Source: an uncultured Clostridia bacterium (GTDB lineage Bacteria; Bacillota; Clostridia; Christensenellales; CAG-314). Taken from it: a DNA stretch of 64,000 nt. The DNA lies in assembly GCA_944364615.1 (NCBI GenBank), contig CALVWF010000009.1:1-64000 (forward strand), in the 5' to 3' direction. The notes beneath the pieces were generated by a model. That model worked only from the letters and a program-made list of their open reading frames with translations. It ran no database searches and was not told where the DNA came from. Below, in pieces: positions 61,568 to 64,000 of the stretch. The stretch's first letter is position 1. Every line of letters starts with the position of its first letter. The translations under genes were made by a program, and so were the position numbers.

Positions 61568-62461
61568 TTACTTTTTCTCTTCGGTGTGTGAAATGACGTG
61601 CACATCCAACTGGTTGAAAGGTATTTCGATGTTTTCTTCGTCGAAACGTTTCTTCACTTCTTCCAGCATTGCGTGATTGACTTCCCAGTAATCACCCGTA
61701 TTTACCCAAACTTTAACTATAATGTTTATGGAACTTTCACCGTGCGAAGATATTTTTATAAACGGTTCGGGCTGTTTTAATATTTTTTCCATTCCGTCGC
61801 AAATGTCGCGCAGAACTTTTTCCGCACGAGTGAAGTCTTCACTGTACGAAATGGCAAATGTAAGATCCAAACGGCGCACCGGTTTGGCAGAATAGTTGAC
61901 GATACAGTCGTTGGACAACGCTCCGTTGGGTATGAGCACCAGTTTGTTGTCGGGAGTCGTAAGGTAAGTATAGAACAAATGAATGTCTTCTACCGTACCG
62001 CTGTGACTTTGCGCTTCGATGTAGTCGCCAATCTTGAAGGGGCGCATTGTAAATATTATCAGTCCGCCGGCAAAATTTGCAAGAGAGCCCTGCACGGCAA
62101 GACCGATGGCAACGCCTACCGACGCTATTATTGAACCTATTGCCGCTGTTTCCACTCCGATGTATCCCAAAAAAATCAGAAACAGCAACAACTTGAGTCC
62201 CTTGCGGATAAACGAGTAAGTTACGGTGTAGATTGTCTTTTCCACACCTTTCTTCATCATTACCTTGCGCACCGATTTGGCAATACTGTTTACTACCGCA
62301 AACAATATAAACAGTACTACAAGACCGATTAAAAGTTTTACGCCGTAAGTCGCTATCCATTCGATTACGGACTGGAGTATTCCCTCCCAACTGAAATCGG
62401 CGGTTGTGCCTGCAGTGGCACTGCCTTCCGTTTCGCTGACGGTTGCTAAATTCAATAACAT
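61568..62461 (-). CDS. mscS: Small-conductance mechanosensitive channel MscS
   Basis: 297 residues, normal for MscS. A short extracellular N-terminus is followed by three membrane helices: about 35-58, 85-103 and the pore helix about 108-140 (IGSIIASVGVAIGLAVQGSLANFAGGL). The beta domain and C-terminal alpha/beta domain follow (PFKIGDYIEAQSHSGTVEDI, LVLIPNGALSNDCIVNYS). It opens under membrane tension to save the cell from osmotic shock. CGAGGAA precedes the ATG. Confidence 0.95.
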   Translation of the reverse strand: MLLNLATVSETEGSATAGTTADFSWEGILQSVIEWIATYGVKLLIGLVVLFILFAVVNSIAKSVRKVMMKKGVEKTIYTVTYSFIRKGLKLLLFLIFLGYIGVETAAIGSIIASVGVAIGLAVQGSLANFAGGLIIFTMRPFKIGDYIEAQSHSGTVEDIHLFYTYLTTPDNKLVLIPNGALSNDCIVNYSAKPVRRLDLTFAISYSEDFTRAEKVLRDICDGMEKILKQPEPFIKISSHGESSINIIVKVWVNTGDYWEVNHAMLEEVKKRFDEENIEIPFNQLDVHVISHTEEKK

Positions 62462-62477
62462 CTTTTTCCTCGTATAA

Positions 62478-63029
62478 TCAAAGTTTGAGCCATTTTAAAA
62501 ATTCATTGAACTGACGGGACATTTGTTCGATACTGCCGTTGTTTATTATATAGTAATCGGCAATGGCAATAGGTCCGCCCTTTTCGCTGTTTTCTATTTC
62601 GGCAAAGTCTCTGCCGCAAGCCTGTTCGGGGGTGAGCGGACGTATTTCTCTTTTGGCAAGTCTGCTGTAACGCACCGAACTGTTGGTCACAACCGCAAGT
62701 ATCACGAGATCGTCGCCGTACCTTTCCTTTAAATAGGTGTACTCCGACCACGAATACAATCCGTCAAGCACCACGTTTCCTTTCTTTAAAAGTTGGTCTA
62801 TCTCGTCGGCAAGCAACAGTGCAAACGCTCCCATTCCGTACTGCTTGCGCAATCCCTCGCGCATGGCACGCTCGTTCTGTTCGTTGACGGGTATTCCCTG
62901 TTTCTTCAACTGTGAAACGGTAACACCGCCGAAATATACTTTTCCCCATCCGCGATTGGTAAACATCTCGGTCAGAACCGATTTGCCCGATCCGCACATT
63001 CCTACTACCGCAACGGCCTTGTTGCCCAT
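62478..63029 (-). CDS. UPF0200-type P-loop kinase, dephospho-CoA-kinase-like
   Basis: 183 residues. P-loop GMCGSGKSV (about 10-18), then VVLDGLYSWSEYTYL (Walker-B-like, about 87), and a lid-like basic segment (RYSRLAKREIRPLT, about 120) as in nucleotide kinases. The order resembles UPF0200 proteins, which are close to dephospho-CoA kinase; most known cases are archaeal. The substrate is unknown. It starts before mscS by 16 bases and could share its transcript. Confidence 0.85.
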   Translation of the reverse strand: MGNKAVAVVGMCGSGKSVLTEMFTNRGWGKVYFGGVTVSQLKKQGIPVNEQNERAMREGLRKQYGMGAFALLLADEIDQLLKKGNVVLDGLYSWSEYTYLKERYGDDLVILAVVTNSSVRYSRLAKREIRPLTPEQACGRDFAEIENSEKGGPIAIADYYIINNGSIEQMSRQFNEFLKWLKL

Positions 63030-63053
63030 TGGTATTTCCTCCCCTAAATCGCT

Positions 63054-63536
63054 TTATCTGTTTTCAAATGTCTTTTTTTCCAGCGGTGCGCTACAGTTGG
63101 GACATTTAAGACTGTATTCTTCCAATCTCGTTCCGCAGTACGGACACTGATAGTAACTGTCTTTCTGCGTCTTCTGCAATCTGCCGTCCACCAGTTTGAA
63201 ACCCGTAAGGTAACTCTTGGCAATGAGTTGTTTTACGGTCTCGTTTGTTTTCTTTTCGTCCATGCCGTAGGTACTGGCAAGATCCGCAATCGAATAAATG
63301 CCGTCTTCCGTGATGGAACGCAAAATCCCCTTCTGACTGCGCAGTCCGCCGAAACTTACCCATGCTATAGGACAACCGTAAAAACCTGCAACTATTCCGA
63401 TTATACCTATCGCCAATAAAAACCACAGACCTTTTATAGCGCCGAAAATAGTCATCAATATACCCGCAGGCAATGCAACCGACAAAACTAATGCCAGCAC
63501 AAATCTGCTGCGGATCTGCTTGTTTAAATATTGCAT
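63054..63536 (-). CDS. Membrane protein with a winged-helix-like region and zinc ribbon
   Basis: 160 residues. Two membrane helices (about 11-32 and 36-63), then a region that reads like a small winged helix (GIYSIADLASTYGMDEKKTNETVKQLIAKSYL, about 80-111), and a C-terminal zinc ribbon CPYC..CPNC (about 130-150). I cannot name it. It lies 24 bases before the UPF0200-type gene, so the three genes may form one operon with mscS. Confidence 0.8.
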   Translation of the reverse strand: MQYLNKQIRSRFVLALVLSVALPAGILMTIFGAIKGLWFLLAIGIIGIVAGFYGCPIAWVSFGGLRSQKGILRSITEDGIYSIADLASTYGMDEKKTNETVKQLIAKSYLTGFKLVDGRLQKTQKDSYYQCPYCGTRLEEYSLKCPNCSAPLEKKTFENR

Positions 63537-63907
63537 AATTCCCCTCCTGCCGATACGCAGTAAAACGCGCCACTGTTAATTAATATGATACCAAAGGTCG
63601 GCAACATTGTCAATGCAAATGATTTCTATTGTAATAAAGAATATAAATAAAATCAGCGTCGGTCTGCACGAATGCAAACCGTCGGCCGGAATATTACAAT
63701 GGTTCCCTGTGCCTTTAGAATTTTCGTTACTCCGCCTTCGTCAACAGGTATTTTGCGTAGCGTACAGCCCGTTACAATGGCACCGACAAGTTGAGGTTTA
63801 CCGCTGTTTTTGTTTATATTTTCACCGAATTCAACGAAAAAAAATCGATTTTTGCGTACAGCGCATTGAAAAACAGCCCTACGTACCGCTATTTACAAAA
63901 AAAACAT
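63537..63907. other. Spacer between divergent units
   Basis: No supported gene. Short frames are open but lack ribosome binding sites. The leftmost part should hold the promoter of the minus-strand operon. Confidence 0.5.
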
Positions 63908-63934
63908 TGCACAAAGTTTTTAATGTGGTATAAT
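63907..63934 (+). promoter_or_regulatory. Promoter of the gene at the right edge
   Basis: TTGCAC at 63907-63912 and TATAAT at 63929-63934 with a 16-base spacer; TGTGG precedes the -10. A small hairpin gtgtcc/ggacac follows at about 63949-63965. Confidence 0.75.
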
Positions 63935-63987
63935 AAACACAAATATACCGTGTCCTGTAAGGACACCTATCGGAAAGGAGAACAATA

Positions 63988-64000
63988 ATGCCGGACAAGA
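63988..64000 (+). CDS. First codons of a gene that leaves the window
   Basis: ATG at 63988 with GGAAAGGAG 8 bases upstream begins MPDK. Nothing more can be said. Confidence 0.6.

Overview
The window looks like chromosome from an uncultivated, anaerobic, endospore-forming-lineage Firmicute (Clostridia in the broad sense). The reasons are: sporulation regulators SigK and SpoIIID, a PerR / rubredoxin / reverse-rubrerythrin oxidative stress operon, a dimeric-type glycyl-tRNA synthetase, an Fe-S serine dehydratase, RNase P RNA with a type-A-like layout, AGGAGG-type ribosome binding sites nearly everywhere, and classical TTGACA-17-TATAAT promoters. Genus or family cannot be named from the sequence alone.

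Layout. 1-2.3 kb: the end of an integrative element with a large serine recombinase, followed by a small, possibly frameshifted gene. 2.5-6.4 kb: tRNA-Val and tRNA-Ala, a membrane protein, and a cassette behind the tRNA-Ala 3' end (resolvase, Ig-domain lipoprotein, truncated sigma-like fragment) that ends near an imperfect copy of the tRNA tail. 6.4-11.5 kb: sparse accessory DNA with a membrane-anchored HNH protein, a Nudix hydrolase, a decayed ABC exporter, a small membrane protein and a small HTH regulator. 11.8-16.4 kb: radical SAM gene with two half-size chromate-type transporters, rnpB, sigK, two half-size TauE/SafE proteins. 16.5-21.2 kb: a large two-end membrane-anchored surface protein and a secreted PI-PLC-like protein, each surrounded by about 1 kb of empty DNA. 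21.9-28.8 kb: a seven-gene minus-strand operon, patatin / MBL-fold protein / aroC / aroB / aroA-aroE fusion / aroQ / aroK. 29.2-31.9 kb: PerR stress operon, a TtcA-like protein, spoIIID. 32-43.7 kb: MFS transporter with DUF2804 protein, Bax-inhibitor-like protein, glyS, tex, cyclophilin, M29 aminopeptidase, a two-component system. 44-47.9 kb: six-gene operon with a DtxR/MntR-type regulator, esterase, mgsA, dtd, sdaA and gph. 48-54.7 kb: five-gene operon that joins an anaerobic glycerol-3-phosphate-dehydrogenase-like module to a sugar kinase and an alkylglycerone-phosphate-synthase-like flavoenzyme. 55-57.6 kb: metNIQ methionine importer behind a leader peptide with four consecutive Met codons and two intrinsic terminators. 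57.8-64 kb: clpB, a ribbon-helix-helix protein, MscS, a UPF0200-type kinase, a zinc-ribbon membrane protein and the first codons of another gene.

The most novel item is the metNIQ leader. A complete promoter, ribosome binding site, 17-residue peptide MSIILNNNMMMMLRLWE and two hairpin-plus-U-run terminators fit a methionine-specific attenuator, and the MetN it controls lacks the C-terminal methionine-sensing domain. Other points of interest are the aroA-aroE fusion with a shikimate kinase whose P-loop glycine is Phe, the PI-PLC-like exoprotein, the G3P/AGPS-like flavoenzyme operon, and a 37-residue rubredoxin-like gene that starts inside the stop region of perR.
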